Shown here: positions 37,090 to 45,981 of the stretch, piece after piece
Position numbering within the stretch: the first letter of the stretch is position 1
Layout: the number at the start of each line of letters is the position of its first letter
Source: Lachnospiraceae bacterium
Lineage (GTDB): Bacteria > Bacillota > Clostridia > Lachnospirales > Lachnospiraceae
Direction: 5' to 3'
NCBI GenBank assembly: GCA_021770755.1
Contig: JAETQI010000022.1
Span: 1 to 63,917 of the forward strand
DNA: 63,917 nt
Translations under genes and position numbers: made by a program
The notes under the pieces: generated by a model
Told to the model about the DNA's origin: nothing
Database searches by the model: none
What the model saw: only the letters and a program-made list of their open reading frames with translations

Positions 37090-37632
37090 ATGGCAGGTTA
37101 TAGAAAACTCGGAAGAACATCAGATCAGAGAAAGGCATTGTTGAGAGGCCAGGTTACATCGCTGGTCGCAAGCAAGAACGGCAGGATCATCACAACAGAG
37201 GCGAGAGCGAAGGAAGTACAGAAGATCGTGGAAGGTCTGATCGCGCTGGCTGTAAAGGAAAAAGATAATTTTGAGATGGTCAAGGTCACAGCGAAGGTTC
37301 CCAGGAAAGATAAGGACGGCAAGCGGGTGAAAGAGGAGAAGGACGGCAAGCGGATCACTGTCTATGACGAGGTAGAGAAGGAGATCAAGAAGGATCTGCC
37401 ATCCAGACTTCACGCGAGAAGGCAGATGCTCAAAGTATTGTATACGGTCAAGGAAGTTCCCACAAAGAATGCTGGCAAGAAGAGAAATACGAAAGAACTT
37501 GATCTTGTGGCAAAATTATTTGATGAAATTGCACCAAAGTATGTTGGACGCAATGGCGGATATACCAGGATCATCAAGATCGGTCAGCGTAAGGGCGATG
37601 GTGCTATGCAGGTAGTACTGGAACTGGTATAA
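37090..37632 (+). CDS. rplQ: 50S ribosomal protein L17, extended form
   Basis: 180 residues against the usual 115-130. The core ends match L17 ([20 protein letters not shown] and [19 protein letters not shown]). Between them lies extra sequence, about residues 65-100, rich in Lys/Asp/Glu ([17 protein letters not shown]), plus a shorter addition near 118-132. Such extended L17 proteins are known from clostridia; the insertion is probably on the solvent side. AAAGGAG precedes the ATG. Confidence 0.95.
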   Translation: MAGYRKLGRTSDQRKALLRGQVTSLVASKNGRIITTEARAKEVQKIVEGLIALAVKEKDNFEMVKVTAKVPRKDKDGKRVKEEKDGKRITVYDEVEKEIKKDLPSRLHARRQMLKVLYTVKEVPTKNAGKKRNTKELDLVAKLFDEIAPKYVGRNGGYTRIIKIGQRKGDGAMQVVLELV

Positions 37633-37651
37633 CAGAAGATTGTTTTTTTGG

Positions 37652-37677
37652 CGCTCCCATATTCTGGGAGCGTTTTT
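37652..37677 (+). terminator. Terminator of the alpha operon
   Basis: CGCTCCC (37652-37658) pairs with GGGAGCG (37666-37672) around ATATTCT, followed by TTTTT. Confidence 0.95.
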
Positions 37678-37735
37678 GTGCACACGGGCTTCCAAAGAAG
37701 AACGCCAGCTAGCGCTGACGGGTGCCCGGTGCGGC
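37673..37735. repeat. Terminator-linked palindromic repeat, copy 1
   Basis: It begins in the T-run of the rplQ terminator. Outer arms CGGGCTTCC (37685-37693) and GGGTGCCCG (37720-37728); inner arms GCCAGC (37704-37709) and GCTGAC (37714-37719) around TAGC; a ten-nt purine-rich bulge between them. The same geometry recurs at 50988 and 54904. This copy has two or three arm mismatches, so it is the most decayed full copy. Confidence 0.75.
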
Positions 37736-37775
37736 AAAATCGCTCAAAAGCTTCTGTTTTGGAGGAATAGGTGAT

Positions 37776-38489
37776 ATGACAAGAAAAGAGGCATGTTTTT
37801 ATCTGGGGATCCGTGAAGATGCGCCCGAGGAACAGATCAAGAAGGCGTACCGGTATAAGGCAAAACTGTATCACCCCGATGTGAATCCCGATACGGATGC
37901 CAGGGAATATTACATCAACGTACAGAAAGCATATGAGTATCTGATGAGTATGCCAAGGGACATTCCGGCGCCCGACATGAGCGGCCATACCAATGCCAAT
38001 GCTGCGGCAGGCAGGACTCCGACTGGTCCGTCTGGCAGTGCCGGAACAAATAATATGTATGGCAGTCCGTTTGGAGCGAACTGTGCAGGTGCGTTTTATA
38101 CCACCACAGCCAATCATCCGGGTGCCGCAGCGGCTCACGCCAGACCTGCCAAGGTGTATGCCAGCACGGCTGCGGCAAAAGCCAGCTATAAGCGCCAGAA
38201 GGAAAAGGAGCGGGAGCGGGAAAAGATACAGAAGTGGGATGAGGAATACAAGAGCAGCAGGAGGCGCCAGCAGCAGACACAGCTCTATGGCAAAGAATAC
38301 ACGGACAAGATGACAGGAACATCCAGGAGCAAGGAGGATGAGATCCTGGAAAAGATACGGGCGATATGGCTTGCGGAGACGATCAGACGGCAGATCGAAT
38401 CAGACAGGGAACACAAAGAGGTATTGCAGCGAAGGAAGCTGTATCAGGCTTTTATGAGGCAGCAGGCGCAGGATGACGATGGGAAGTGA
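37776..38489 (+). CDS. J-domain protein
   Basis: 237 residues. Residues 1-70 are a J domain with HPD at 33-35 ([11 protein letters not shown]), which stimulates a DnaK partner. It has no Gly/Phe zinc region, so it is not DnaJ itself. A Gly/Ser/Ala/Thr-rich linker (about 70-145) leads to a highly charged helical segment ([20 protein letters not shown]) likely to form a coiled coil. The gene sits between the ribosomal alpha operon and the ECF genes and its stop abuts ecfA1. Client unknown. ATG 37776 follows GGAGGAATAGG. Confidence 0.9.
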   Translation: MTRKEACFYLGIREDAPEEQIKKAYRYKAKLYHPDVNPDTDAREYYINVQKAYEYLMSMPRDIPAPDMSGHTNANAAAGRTPTGPSGSAGTNNMYGSPFGANCAGAFYTTTANHPGAAAAHARPAKVYASTAAAKASYKRQKEKEREREKIQKWDEEYKSSRRRQQQTQLYGKEYTDKMTGTSRSKEDEILEKIRAIWLAETIRRQIESDREHKEVLQRRKLYQAFMRQQAQDDDGK

Positions 38490-38494
38490 CAGGT

Positions 38495-39361
38495 ATGGGA
38501 ATAATCAAAGTCAGGGATCTGATCTACGAATATATACGGCGCGATGAGGAAGGCAATGTCGAGGGGATAACGACTGCGGTGGATGATGTCAGCCTTGATA
38601 TCCGGCAGGGGGATTTTGTGGCGATACTGGGTCATAATGGCTCCGGAAAGTCGACACTGGCAAAACACTTAAATGCGATCCTGTATCCCACGGAGGGAAC
38701 GGTGTGGGTGGACGGGAAGGACACCAGGGATGACGCTGCTGTGTGGGATATCCGGCAGACGGCAGGAATGGTCTTTCAGAATCCGGACAACCAGATCATC
38801 GGCCAGGTGGTTGAGGAGGATGTGGGATTTGGTCCTGAGAATATGGGTGTGCCGACCAGGGAGATCTGGGAGCGCGTCGAGGAAAGCCTGAAAGCAGTGG
38901 GCATGTACCAGTTTCGCAAATTTTCTCCGAACAAGCTCTCCGGAGGACAGAAGCAGCGGGTTTCCATAGCGGGAGTGATCGCCATGCACCCGAAATGCAT
39001 CGTGCTTGATGAGCCGACCGCAATGCTGGATCCGAAGGGACGCGGGGAAGTGATACGCGCAGTCCGGGCATTGAACGATGTGGAGCGCATCACCATAATA
39101 CTGATCACGCACTATATGGAGGAAGTGATCTACGCGGATAAGGTCTATGTGATGGATAAGGGAAAGGTGACGCTTGAGGGTACGCCGCGGGAAGTATTTT
39201 CGGAGGTGGAACGGTTAAAGGAGCTGCGGCTCGATGTGCCGCAGGTGACACTGCTTGCGCATGAACTGCGCAGGGAAGGATTTCCGATGCCCAAAGGGGT
39301 GCTCACGAATCAGGAGTTTGTGGAGGCGTTGGACCGGTGCATCAGCGAGGCGGGAGGGTGA
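38495..39361 (+). CDS. ecfA1: ECF transporter ATPase EcfA1
   Basis: About 289 residues. Walker [10 protein letters not shown], signature LSGGQKQR, Walker [14 protein letters not shown]. It energises vitamin and metal uptake with EcfA2, EcfT and interchangeable S components. A GTG at 38486 overlaps the J-protein stop and is an alternative start; ATG 38495 gives the usual [13 protein letters not shown]. Confidence 0.95.
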   Translation: MGIIKVRDLIYEYIRRDEEGNVEGITTAVDDVSLDIRQGDFVAILGHNGSGKSTLAKHLNAILYPTEGTVWVDGKDTRDDAAVWDIRQTAGMVFQNPDNQIIGQVVEEDVGFGPENMGVPTREIWERVEESLKAVGMYQFRKFSPNKLSGGQKQRVSIAGVIAMHPKCIVLDEPTAMLDPKGRGEVIRAVRALNDVERITIILITHYMEEVIYADKVYVMDKGKVTLEGTPREVFSEVERLKELRLDVPQVTLLAHELRREGFPMPKGVLTNQEFVEALDRCISEAGG

Positions 39362-39365
39362 TAAT

Positions 39366-40238
39366 ATGCCGATCATACTGGATAAAGTAAGCCATATATA
39401 CGGAGAGGATACCGCGATGGCGGTGATGGCTTTGAACAATATCAGCCTGGTGATACCGGACGGACAGTTTATCGGTCTGATCGGTCACACAGGTTCTGGC
39501 AAGTCCACACTGGCCCAGCATCTCAACGGTCTGATGAAGGCGACCGCCGGAAATATCTATTTTAACGGGGAGGATATCGATGCGCAGGACTTTGATAAGA
39601 AAATGCTGCGCAGCAAGGTGGGACTGGTATTTCAGTACCCGGAGCATCAGCTTTTTGAGACGGATGTTTTTGCGGATGTGTGTTTTGGACCGAAAAATCT
39701 GGGCCTGTCGAAAAAGGAGATCGAACTGCGCGCCTATGAGGCGCTGAAGCTGGTCGGGCTGGAGGATGACTATTTTTACCAGTCGCCTTTTGACCTCTCG
39801 GGAGGACAGAAAAGGCGTGTCGCGATAGCCGGTGTACTTGCGATGAAGCCGGATGTGCTGATCCTTGACGAGCCGACAGCAGGACTCGATCCCAAAGGAC
39901 GGGATGAGATCCTCGACCAGATCGCCAGACTGAAAAGGGAAACAGGCATTACGGTCCTTCTGGTCTCGCACAGCATGGACGATGTGGCGAAATATGTGGA
40001 CAGGATCATTGTCATGAACAAGGGCAGTGTGATGTACGATGATGCGCCGCGGGAAGTGTTCAGACACTATCAGGAGCTTGAGGAGATCGGTCTTGCCGCG
40101 CCGCAGGTGACATACATCATGAAGGCTCTGCGGGATCACGGTTATGATGTCAGCGATGAGGTCACTACGATCGCGGAGGCGAGAGAAGAGATCAGCAACT
40201 ATTTTGCAAGGTTTGCGGCAGCGCGAAAGGAAAGATAG
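39366..40238 (+). CDS. ecfA2: ECF transporter ATPase EcfA2
   Basis: 290 residues: Walker A GHTGSGKST, signature LSGGQKRR, Walker B VLILDEPTAGLDP. Start ATG 39366 lies behind GGGAGGG, 4 nt after ecfA1. Partner of EcfA1 in the ECF ATPase heterodimer. Confidence 0.95.
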   Translation: MPIILDKVSHIYGEDTAMAVMALNNISLVIPDGQFIGLIGHTGSGKSTLAQHLNGLMKATAGNIYFNGEDIDAQDFDKKMLRSKVGLVFQYPEHQLFETDVFADVCFGPKNLGLSKKEIELRAYEALKLVGLEDDYFYQSPFDLSGGQKRRVAIAGVLAMKPDVLILDEPTAGLDPKGRDEILDQIARLKRETGITVLLVSHSMDDVAKYVDRIIVMNKGSVMYDDAPREVFRHYQELEEIGLAAPQVTYIMKALRDHGYDVSDEVTTIAEAREEISNYFARFAAARKER

Positions 40239-40248
40239 GTGACAGATT

Positions 40249-41052
40249 ATGCTCAGGGATATCACATTAGGACAATATTATCAGGCGGATTCCGTCATAC
40301 ACAGGCTTGATCCGCGCGTGAAGCTTGGCACGACGGTACTCTTTATCATATCCCTGTTTGTCTTTCAGGGGGTGTGGGGATATCTGGCGGCAGGGCTGTT
40401 TCTGGTACTCGTGATCAGGCTCTCAACTGTCCCGTTTAAGTTTATGGTAAAGGGAATGAGATCGATCGTATTTCTGCTGTCGATCACAGTGATCTTCAAT
40501 CTGTTCCTGACGCCTGGGGAGCCGGTCGTACAACTGTGGAAGCTTACGATCACACGGGAGGGGATTGAGCTTGCCGTTCTGCTGGCGATCCGGCTGAGCT
40601 TTCTGATCATCGGCTCATCGGTGATGACACTCACGACCACGCCGAATCAGTTGACGGACGGTCTTGAGAAGATGCTGCGGCCCCTGAATAAGATAAAGGT
40701 GCCGGTACATGAGATCGCCATGATGATGTCGATCGCGCTGCGGTTCATACCGATATTGATGGAGGAGACCGACAAGATCATGAAGGCGCAGCTTGCAAGG
40801 TGCGCGGATTTTGACAGCGGGAATCTGATCAAAAAGGCAAAGAGCCTGGTGCCCCTGCTCGTGCCGCTTTTCATATCGGCATTCCGCCGTGCCAACGATC
40901 TTGCCATGGCGATGGAGGCGCGCTGCTACAGGGGCGGAGACCACCGCACCAAGATGAAGCCGCTGCACTATGAAAAGCGGGATTACATCGCGTATGTGGT
41001 CGTCGTCTGCTATCTGGTGTGTGGGATCGCGGCTGGGAGACTGATCGGGTAA
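40249..41052 (+). CDS. ecfT: ECF transporter membrane subunit EcfT
   Basis: 267 residues with four or five helices and the coupling motifs near the C-terminus (AQLARCADF and MAMEARCYRGG, the Ala-Arg-Gly/Cys type). It links S components to the ATPases. Confidence 0.95.
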   Translation: MLRDITLGQYYQADSVIHRLDPRVKLGTTVLFIISLFVFQGVWGYLAAGLFLVLVIRLSTVPFKFMVKGMRSIVFLLSITVIFNLFLTPGEPVVQLWKLTITREGIELAVLLAIRLSFLIIGSSVMTLTTTPNQLTDGLEKMLRPLNKIKVPVHEIAMMMSIALRFIPILMEETDKIMKAQLARCADFDSGNLIKKAKSLVPLLVPLFISAFRRANDLAMAMEARCYRGGDHRTKMKPLHYEKRDYIAYVVVVCYLVCGIAAGRLIG

Positions 41053-41102
41053 AAATGGGCTTTTCGCGGTCGAAAGACCGACAGTTGGGGGATGATAGGA
41101 TC

Positions 41103-41837
41103 ATGAAAAGAGTAATGCTGACCGTCGCCTATGACGGCACAAACTATCACGGGTGGCAGTTGCAGCCGAATGTGACGACGATCGAGTCCGTCCTCAACGG
41201 GGCGCTGGGCGCGCTCTTCCATGAGGAGATCAGGGTGACCGGGGCGTCGAGAACGGACACCGGCGTGCATGCGCTTGGCAATATCGCCGTGTTTGACACA
41301 CAGGCACGGATGCCCGCTGAAAAGATTTCTTACGCATTGAACCAGAGGCTCCCGGAAGATATCCGGATCCAGGACTCGCGCGAGGTGCCGCCGGACTTTC
41401 ACCCGAGACGGCAGGCCAGCAGGAAGACATATGAGTACAGGATCCTGAACAGTGCCTTTCCGATGCCTATATACAGGCTTTATTCGCATTTTACCTATGT
41501 GCCGCTCGATGTTGTGCTGATGCAGAGGGCGGCGGATTATCTGGCAGGAGAGCATGATTTTAAGAGTTTTTGCAGCGTGAATACTACAGTGGAGACAACC
41601 GTGAGAACGATCTATGATATTGCGGTGGACAGGGCGGGGGACCTGATCACGATTCGGATAACCGGTTCGGGTTTCCTCTACAACATGGTACGGATCATTG
41701 CGGGCACGCTGATCGAGGTGGGAAGAGGGAATTGGACGCCTGAGCGGATGGAGCGTATTTTACAGGCACGTGATCGCAGGGAGGCGGGGCCGACAGCGCC
41801 GGCGTGCGGACTGACGCTGGTGAAGTATGTATTTTAG
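41103..41837 (+). CDS. truA: tRNA pseudouridine(38-40) synthase TruA
   Basis: 244 residues. Catalytic Asp in GASRTDTGVHALG; YNMVRIIAGTLIEVG is the second signature. It modifies the anticodon stem of tRNAs. ATG 41103 gives the usual MKRVMLTVAYDGTNYHGWQ; the 5' extension from 41019 overlaps ecfT and is rejected. No strong site in front. Confidence 0.96.
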   Translation: MKRVMLTVAYDGTNYHGWQLQPNVTTIESVLNGALGALFHEEIRVTGASRTDTGVHALGNIAVFDTQARMPAEKISYALNQRLPEDIRIQDSREVPPDFHPRRQASRKTYEYRILNSAFPMPIYRLYSHFTYVPLDVVLMQRAADYLAGEHDFKSFCSVNTTVETTVRTIYDIAVDRAGDLITIRITGSGFLYNMVRIIAGTLIEVGRGNWTPERMERILQARDRREAGPTAPACGLTLVKYVF

Positions 41838-41944
41838 CAGGGAAGAAGGGTTCATATTGCATTGTCTGTGGCATTGATTTACGGGGGGCATGGGTGTGGT
41901 ATCTGTAAACTATGAAAATCGCGGATAAATTTGACAATTGGGTA

Positions 41945-41973
41945 TTGACACACTAGGAACCGTATAATATAAT
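41945..41973 (+). promoter_or_regulatory. Promoter of rplM-rpsI
   Basis: TTGACA (41945-41950), 17-base spacer, TATAAT (41968-41973): perfect SigA consensus. Confidence 0.9.
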
Positions 41974-41979
41974 AATTCA

Positions 41980-42157
41980 ATGTGGCGACATGCGATTGTA
42001 CAATATCAAAGCCCCGATATTTGCAGAGGTGTCAGCCCGTGTATCTAGGTGACCTGCGAGTCTGCAGCGGTGCGGTCCGGACATTCCGCATCAAAGGATC
42101 CAGTCAGGAATAACCGTCAAAGGAGAGCCGACAGGCTAAGTATATGGAGGTAACATA
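41980..42157 (+). ncRNA. Leader RNA of rplM (L13 leader candidate)
   Basis: About 178 nt between the promoter and rplM, without a gene. TGCGG (42071-42075) pairs with CCGCA (42086-42090), and further short helices are possible. An L13 leader is known upstream of rplM in Firmicutes; position supports that assignment, structure was not compared. The 100 nt before the promoter hold no clear feature. Confidence 0.5.
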
Positions 42158-42586
42158 ATGAAAACATTTATGGCTAGCCCAGCTACAATTGATAGAAAAT
42201 GGTATGTAGTAGACGCTACTGGAATGACATTAGGACGCTTGGCATCAGAGGTTGCAAGCGTATTGAGAGGAAAGAATAAACCGATTTTCACTCCTCATAT
42301 TGATACAGGTGATTATGTGATCATCGTCAACGCCGAGAAGGTTGCAGTGACAGGCAGGAAGCTTGATCAGAAGGTATACTATCATCACTCAGACTATGTT
42401 GGCGGCATGAAGTCGGCGACATTGAGGGAGAAGATGAACAAGAAGCCCGAAGAGGTGATCGAGCACGCAGTGAAGGGTATGCTTCCCAAGGGACCGTTAG
42501 GACGTGAGATGTACAAGAAACTCTTCGTATATGCAGGACCTGAGCATAAGCATGCAGCTCAGAAGCCGGAGGCATTGACATTTTAA
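42158..42586 (+). CDS. rplM: 50S ribosomal protein L13
   Basis: 142 residues. [20 protein letters not shown] and [17 protein letters not shown] are diagnostic. Early assembly protein of the 50S. TATGGAGG precedes the ATG. Confidence 0.98.
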   Translation: MKTFMASPATIDRKWYVVDATGMTLGRLASEVASVLRGKNKPIFTPHIDTGDYVIIVNAEKVAVTGRKLDQKVYYHHSDYVGGMKSATLREKMNKKPEEVIEHAVKGMLPKGPLGREMYKKLFVYAGPEHKHAAQKPEALTF

Positions 42587-42616
42587 TCAGTGTGATAAAT
42601 AAAGGAGGAAATCAAA

Positions 42617-43021
42617 ATGGCAAAAGCAGCAAATGCTTCAAGATATTATGGAACAGGTAGAAGAAAGAAATCGATCGCCAGAGTATATCTGACACCGGGT
42701 ACAGGCAATATCACGATCAACAAGAGAGGCATCGACGAGTATTTTGGTCTGGAGACATTGAAGGTGATCGTACGCCAGCCTCTGACAGCTACAGATACGG
42801 TTGACAAGTTTGATGTGCTCGTAAATGTAAAGGGCGGCGGCTATACAGGACAGGCCGGTGCGATCAGACATGGTATCTCCAGGGCTTTATTGCAGGCAGA
42901 CTCCGATTACAGACCAGTGCTCAAGAAGGAAGGCTTCCTGACACGTGATCCTCGTATGAAGGAGAGAAAGAAGTACGGTCTGAAAGCAGCACGCCGTGCA
43001 CCGCAGTTCTCCAAGAGATAG
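42617..43021 (+). CDS. rpsI: 30S ribosomal protein S9
   Basis: 134 residues. [19 protein letters not shown] near the start; the C-terminal [12 protein letters not shown] tail reaches the P-site tRNA. AAAGGAGG precedes the ATG. Confidence 0.98.
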   Translation: MAKAANASRYYGTGRRKKSIARVYLTPGTGNITINKRGIDEYFGLETLKVIVRQPLTATDTVDKFDVLVNVKGGGYTGQAGAIRHGISRALLQADSDYRPVLKKEGFLTRDPRMKERKKYGLKAARRAPQFSKR

Positions 43022-43048
43022 GCAAGCGAAATATCAGATATGGATTTC

Positions 43049-43080
43049 AATCCCCAGAACGCATATGTTTTGGGGATTTT
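43049..43080 (+). terminator. Terminator after rpsI
   Basis: AATCCCCA (43049-43056) pairs with TGGGGATT (43071-43078), followed by a short T-run. Confidence 0.65.
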
Positions 43081-43127
43081 GTCAGCTTTTTGTATAAAAT
43101 GCCAGTAGATATTTGGCTGAAAATGAG

Positions 43128-43165
43128 TATAATATAAAGTAAGAAGTCTGAAAGATTTCTTACTT
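43128..43165 (+). promoter_or_regulatory. Candidate promoter and start-site palindrome of the type III TA locus
   Basis: TATAAT at 43128-43133 is a perfect -10 box with a weak -35. AAGTAAGAA (43137-43145) and TTCTTACTT (43157-43165) form a perfect 9-bp inverted repeat straddling the expected start. It could be an operator or a 5' hairpin on the antitoxin transcript. Confidence 0.45.
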
Positions 43166-43250
43166 ATTCTGCCGGAACTGCATATCGGCATTTAATAGAA
43201 AAGGTGCAGATACAAATATTTTTGTAATTTTGCTGGTAAGAATAAAGATT

Positions 43251-43354
43251 GAAGGTCTCCATTAACCTTTGGTAGCCAATCCATAAAGAGATGAACATTA
43301 AAGAAGGTCTCCATTAACCTTCGGTAATCAATCCGTAAAGAGATGAACATTAAC
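43251..43354 (+). ncRNA. Type III antitoxin RNA: two 52-nt direct repeats
   Basis: Two head-to-tail units, 43251-43302 and 43303-43354, share 47 of 52 bases. Both start GAAGGTCTCC and end AGAGATGAACATTAA. Differences are at unit positions 20, 25, 26, 33 and 52; in the small hairpin ACC-TTT-GGT the change in unit 2 (TTC) falls in the loop. The repeats are non-coding, lie immediately before a hairpin terminator and 50 nt before a ToxN-like gene, the exact order of type III toxin-antitoxin loci. There the toxin cuts the transcript into single repeats that bind and inhibit it. Confidence 0.8.
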
Positions 43355-43356
43355 GA

Positions 43357-43388
43357 GTGGGAAGTTGCTATAACTTCCCACATTTTTT
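43357..43388 (+). terminator. Terminator between antitoxin repeats and toxin gene
   Basis: GTGGGAAGTT (43357-43366) pairs perfectly with AACTTCCCAC (43372-43381) around GCTAT, followed by A and six T. In type III systems a leaky terminator here sets the excess of antitoxin RNA over toxin mRNA. Confidence 0.9.
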
Positions 43389-43405
43389 GAAAAAGAGGTA
43401 AAATA

Positions 43406-43984
43406 GTGTTTGAGCTTGATGGGAATATAAAGTTTATTAACATAGATTCAAATTATATCAAGAAGCTAAATCTTGTATGCCCGGAGGTATATTATAAATC
43501 AGTAGGCTATGATAACAAACCATACATAGGAATTTTGATAAACGAAGAAAATCGGTCATATGTAATTCCACTATCGTCTGCAAAAGAAAAGCATAAAAAT
43601 TGGAAAAACATTAATCAGGAATGTTATCTGGTGTATGAATATGCTTTGAAGTCAAAAATGGGAGATGCAGATATTTGGGTACAAGATGATGAAGAAAATC
43701 TGGTTAAGCATATCATGGCAGTGATAGATATTAAGAAAATGATTCCCGTTAAACCAGGGGTGTATAAGGAAGTAAATTTGAATAAAGAAAATGCTGATAC
43801 ACCGGAAATGGTAAAATATAAGGATTTAATGAATAAAGAATACTCTTTTTGCCTGAAAATTGCAGGAGATTTGATAAAGAAAGCCAATAGGTTGTATAAC
43901 AGCCAGATGACCACGGGAAAAGTCAAAAAATTTTGCTGTGATTTTAAATTGCTGGAGCAGGCGTGCGATACATACAGGATTTAA
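43406..43984 (+). CDS. Type III toxin-antitoxin endoribonuclease (ToxN/AbiQ/CptN class)
   Basis: 192 residues from GTG 43406 (GAGG at 43395-43398). The core matches ToxN-type toxins: IKFINIDSNYIKKL at the start, KPYIGILI, then YVIPLSSAKEKHKNW, where Ser57-Ser58-x-Lys60 and His63 correspond to the Thr-Ser-x-Lys and His of the ToxN active site. IDIKKMIPV and the helical C-terminus ending CDFKLLEQACDTY also follow the family order. The enzyme would cleave cellular and phage RNA unless bound by its repeat RNA. The gene is AT-rich compared with the ribosomal genes and is preceded by the 52-nt repeats and terminator. Clostridial type III toxins are often of the CptN branch; I cannot assign the branch firmly. 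Confidence 0.85.
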   Translation: MFELDGNIKFINIDSNYIKKLNLVCPEVYYKSVGYDNKPYIGILINEENRSYVIPLSSAKEKHKNWKNINQECYLVYEYALKSKMGDADIWVQDDEENLVKHIMAVIDIKKMIPVKPGVYKEVNLNKENADTPEMVKYKDLMNKEYSFCLKIAGDLIKKANRLYNSQMTTGKVKKFCCDFKLLEQACDTYRI

Positions 43985-44147
43985 TATGAAGATTAAAACA
44001 AGAATATTTAGCCAAACGGTTGTATGGGTTTGTATCAAGTGCTGTGGGTGAGCGACAAGTAACTGACAAATTGCTTGGAAATACCGAAAAATAAGGCTTT
44101 GAAACGATCCAAGAGTTCATTCAAAGCGAATACAGGAAAAGACACAG
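43985..44147 (+). pseudogene. Possible degenerate coding remnant
   Basis: One frame reads LAKRLYGFVSSAVGERQVTD then KLLGNTEK, a TAA stop, and continues GFETIQEFIQSEYRKRH. It has no start or ribosome binding site. It looks like the tail of a decayed gene brought in with the toxin locus, but the family is not recognised and it may be chance. Confidence 0.25.
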
Positions 44148-44178
44148 ACCCAGGAAATGCTTATATTTCCTGGGTTTT
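44148..44178 (+). terminator. Terminator downstream of the toxin locus
   Basis: ACCCAGGAAAT (44148-44158) pairs with ATTTCCTGGGT (44165-44175) around a 6-nt loop, followed by TTT. Confidence 0.85.
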
Positions 44179-44254
44179 CTATACCCTGTATTTTTATGGA
44201 GTACCGCAAAAAGGGGAGTAGGGTGATAATTTTGGAAATGGAGGAGGAATCAAA

Positions 44255-45871
44255 ATGAGGAGGAAAAGATGGCTGCTGTACATCATATGGATCTGTCTTG
44301 TGTGTGCAGGGTGTGATGTCCAGGCAAAGGACGAGGCGGCAGCGGAGGCACAAGAGACTGAGCAGGCGTATCAGGAGTTTTTAAACGGTGATCGAAAAGT
44401 ACATATCGAGGAGGAGGCACGGGAATTTTTTGGTGAGGAATTTTCTGGGACAGAAAAGGACGGTGTATTTCTACAGGATATCATGCAGTATGTCTGTGAT
44501 TATATTGACGAGGTATTTCTAAAGAAGATGGAGACGGTTCAGTATGCATATCTGGACTGCGGCAATGACGGGAAACAGGAGCTTGCAGTGACATTTTGCG
44601 GCACCGTCCCTGTAGATGGCGCCAGTTGTACGATGGTCATTGTCTGCGAGAAAGGGGAGCTGTATCTGCGCCATGTGTCTGAAAGCCGGGCGAGAAGCCA
44701 GGAGGATCTGTATTACTATGGCTACATAGAGAAGAATGGGAGCGGCAGTGCTTACACAAATTATCCTGGGGAGACTGTTCTTGACAGCACGGGAAAAGCA
44801 TGTGTCATTTATGAGGAAACGCAGGACTATGGGAGTGAGCGGACAGTCGCCGGGGAAGTATTTGGAAAGGAAGAAATATATATCTGCAGAGAGACATACA
44901 CGATCGGTAAAAAGACGTACGACTGCATTTTGCCGGCGGATGAGGAGATCGATCTCTCAAAATGGGAAGATTACTGCCGCCTGTATGAAAAGGAGTATGG
45001 GAAGCTCTATACACAGGAGGCGATCGAGGGGATCATTCAGAAGCGGCGCGAGGCATTTAAGATTGAAGCACAACAGCTTGAGAAGAAGGAGCCTGAATGG
45101 CATTTGCTGGAGAACCCCATTTATAGAGATTATGTAAAACAGATCGCGCTGCTGGAAAGTCGAAGAGAACAGCAAAGGGAGAGTACTTCTGTGTTAAAGG
45201 ATCGGTGGGTATCCTGTGATCTGTCACGATCTTCTGACAAGAATGATTATGAGAGGACTGGGAGCTTTGTACTTGACTGGGATTGGATGCAGGCGATCGG
45301 GTATATCGTAGCAGATTACGGCAGTAAGGCGCATATCCCCAGGGGGAGATGGGCAGTGACGGATCTGGTCTCCTACAATGGTGATGGGGCCGGGATCTAT
45401 GCTGTCACGGTGCGGTTTGCAGATCCGGAGCGGGAGATATGTCTGCTGGTCAGCAGTGATGCGGTCGATATGCAGATGGAGGAATATGCGGCCTATATTG
45501 TGGCTGTCGATTTTCAGTATGATGATAAAGGAAAATATGAGTGGGGCGAGGTGTCATATGATTCCATGATGATCTGGGAGTCCTATGCGCGACAGGCAAA
45601 GATGGATGCGGTTCAGCTATATACAGTTAACGGGAGTGCCAGCCGGATCTATGGATTTGAGTGGAAGTGTGTGGATGCCATGAACCAGTATCTGATCAAT
45701 AAGGGGGCAGATCCTTCCATAAGCTGGGAACTGGATGTCAACGCGGTCTGTACTGTGGGAGACGGACGCATGGAGATTGTGCGGTATTTTAGCAAAGAGG
45801 AAGAGATCGTAATGGTGCTCGATGAACAGAATAAAAAATTTGCCATTGTAAAAGGGCTGGATGGGGATTGA
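44255..45871 (+). CDS. Secreted lipoprotein of unknown function
   Basis: 538 residues. N-terminus RRKRWLLYIIWICLVCAGC is a lipoprotein signal with lipobox VCAGC at residues 17-21. The mature protein is acidic, without obvious repeats; YAYLDCGNDGKQELAVTF near residue 100 resembles the Asp-x-Asn-x-Asp-Gly-x-x-Glu-Leu calcium-like loops seen in clostridial surface lipoproteins. No enzyme family recognised. GGAGGAATC precedes the ATG. It is not co-directional with any clear operon partner beyond the next gene. Confidence 0.75.
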   Translation: MRRKRWLLYIIWICLVCAGCDVQAKDEAAAEAQETEQAYQEFLNGDRKVHIEEEAREFFGEEFSGTEKDGVFLQDIMQYVCDYIDEVFLKKMETVQYAYLDCGNDGKQELAVTFCGTVPVDGASCTMVIVCEKGELYLRHVSESRARSQEDLYYYGYIEKNGSGSAYTNYPGETVLDSTGKACVIYEETQDYGSERTVAGEVFGKEEIYICRETYTIGKKTYDCILPADEEIDLSKWEDYCRLYEKEYGKLYTQEAIEGIIQKRREAFKIEAQQLEKKEPEWHLLENPIYRDYVKQIALLESRREQQRESTSVLKDRWVSCDLSRSSDKNDYERTGSFVLDWDWMQAIGYIVADYGSKAHIPRGRWAVTDLVSYNGDGAGIYAVTVRFADPEREICLLVSSDAVDMQMEEYAAYIVAVDFQYDDKGKYEWGEVSYDSMMIWESYARQAKMDAVQLYTVNGSASRIYGFEWKCVDAMNQYLINKGADPSISWELDVNAVCTVGDGRMEIVRYFSKEEEIVMVLDEQNKKFAIVKGLDGD

Positions 45872-45910
45872 CTTTTATACTTTAAAGTGATAAAATTTCT
45901 AAAACTGGTA

Positions 45911-45940
45911 TAGACTCGGCATCTTTTGCAATGCTATACT
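45911..45940 (+). promoter_or_regulatory. Promoter of the aldolase gene
   Basis: TAGACT (45911-45916), 18 bases, TATACT (45935-45940) with an extended TGC just before the -10. Confidence 0.5.
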
Positions 45941-45981
45941 GGAGATGGATACTGCAAATCAAACGATGGGAGAAGAGGAAG

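Noticed and set aside
41945-41968. Shorter-spaced promoter using the first TATAAT at 41963
   Set aside because: It gives only a 12-base spacer; the overlapping TATAAT at 41968 gives the ideal 17.
43251-43354. CRISPR array
   Set aside because: Only two direct repeats with no spacer between them and no cas genes; the repeat-terminator-RNase order fits a type III toxin-antitoxin system instead.
43985-44147. Functional small gene after the toxin
   Set aside because: The best frame has an internal stop, no start with a ribosome binding site, and no recognised family; listed only as a low-confidence remnant.
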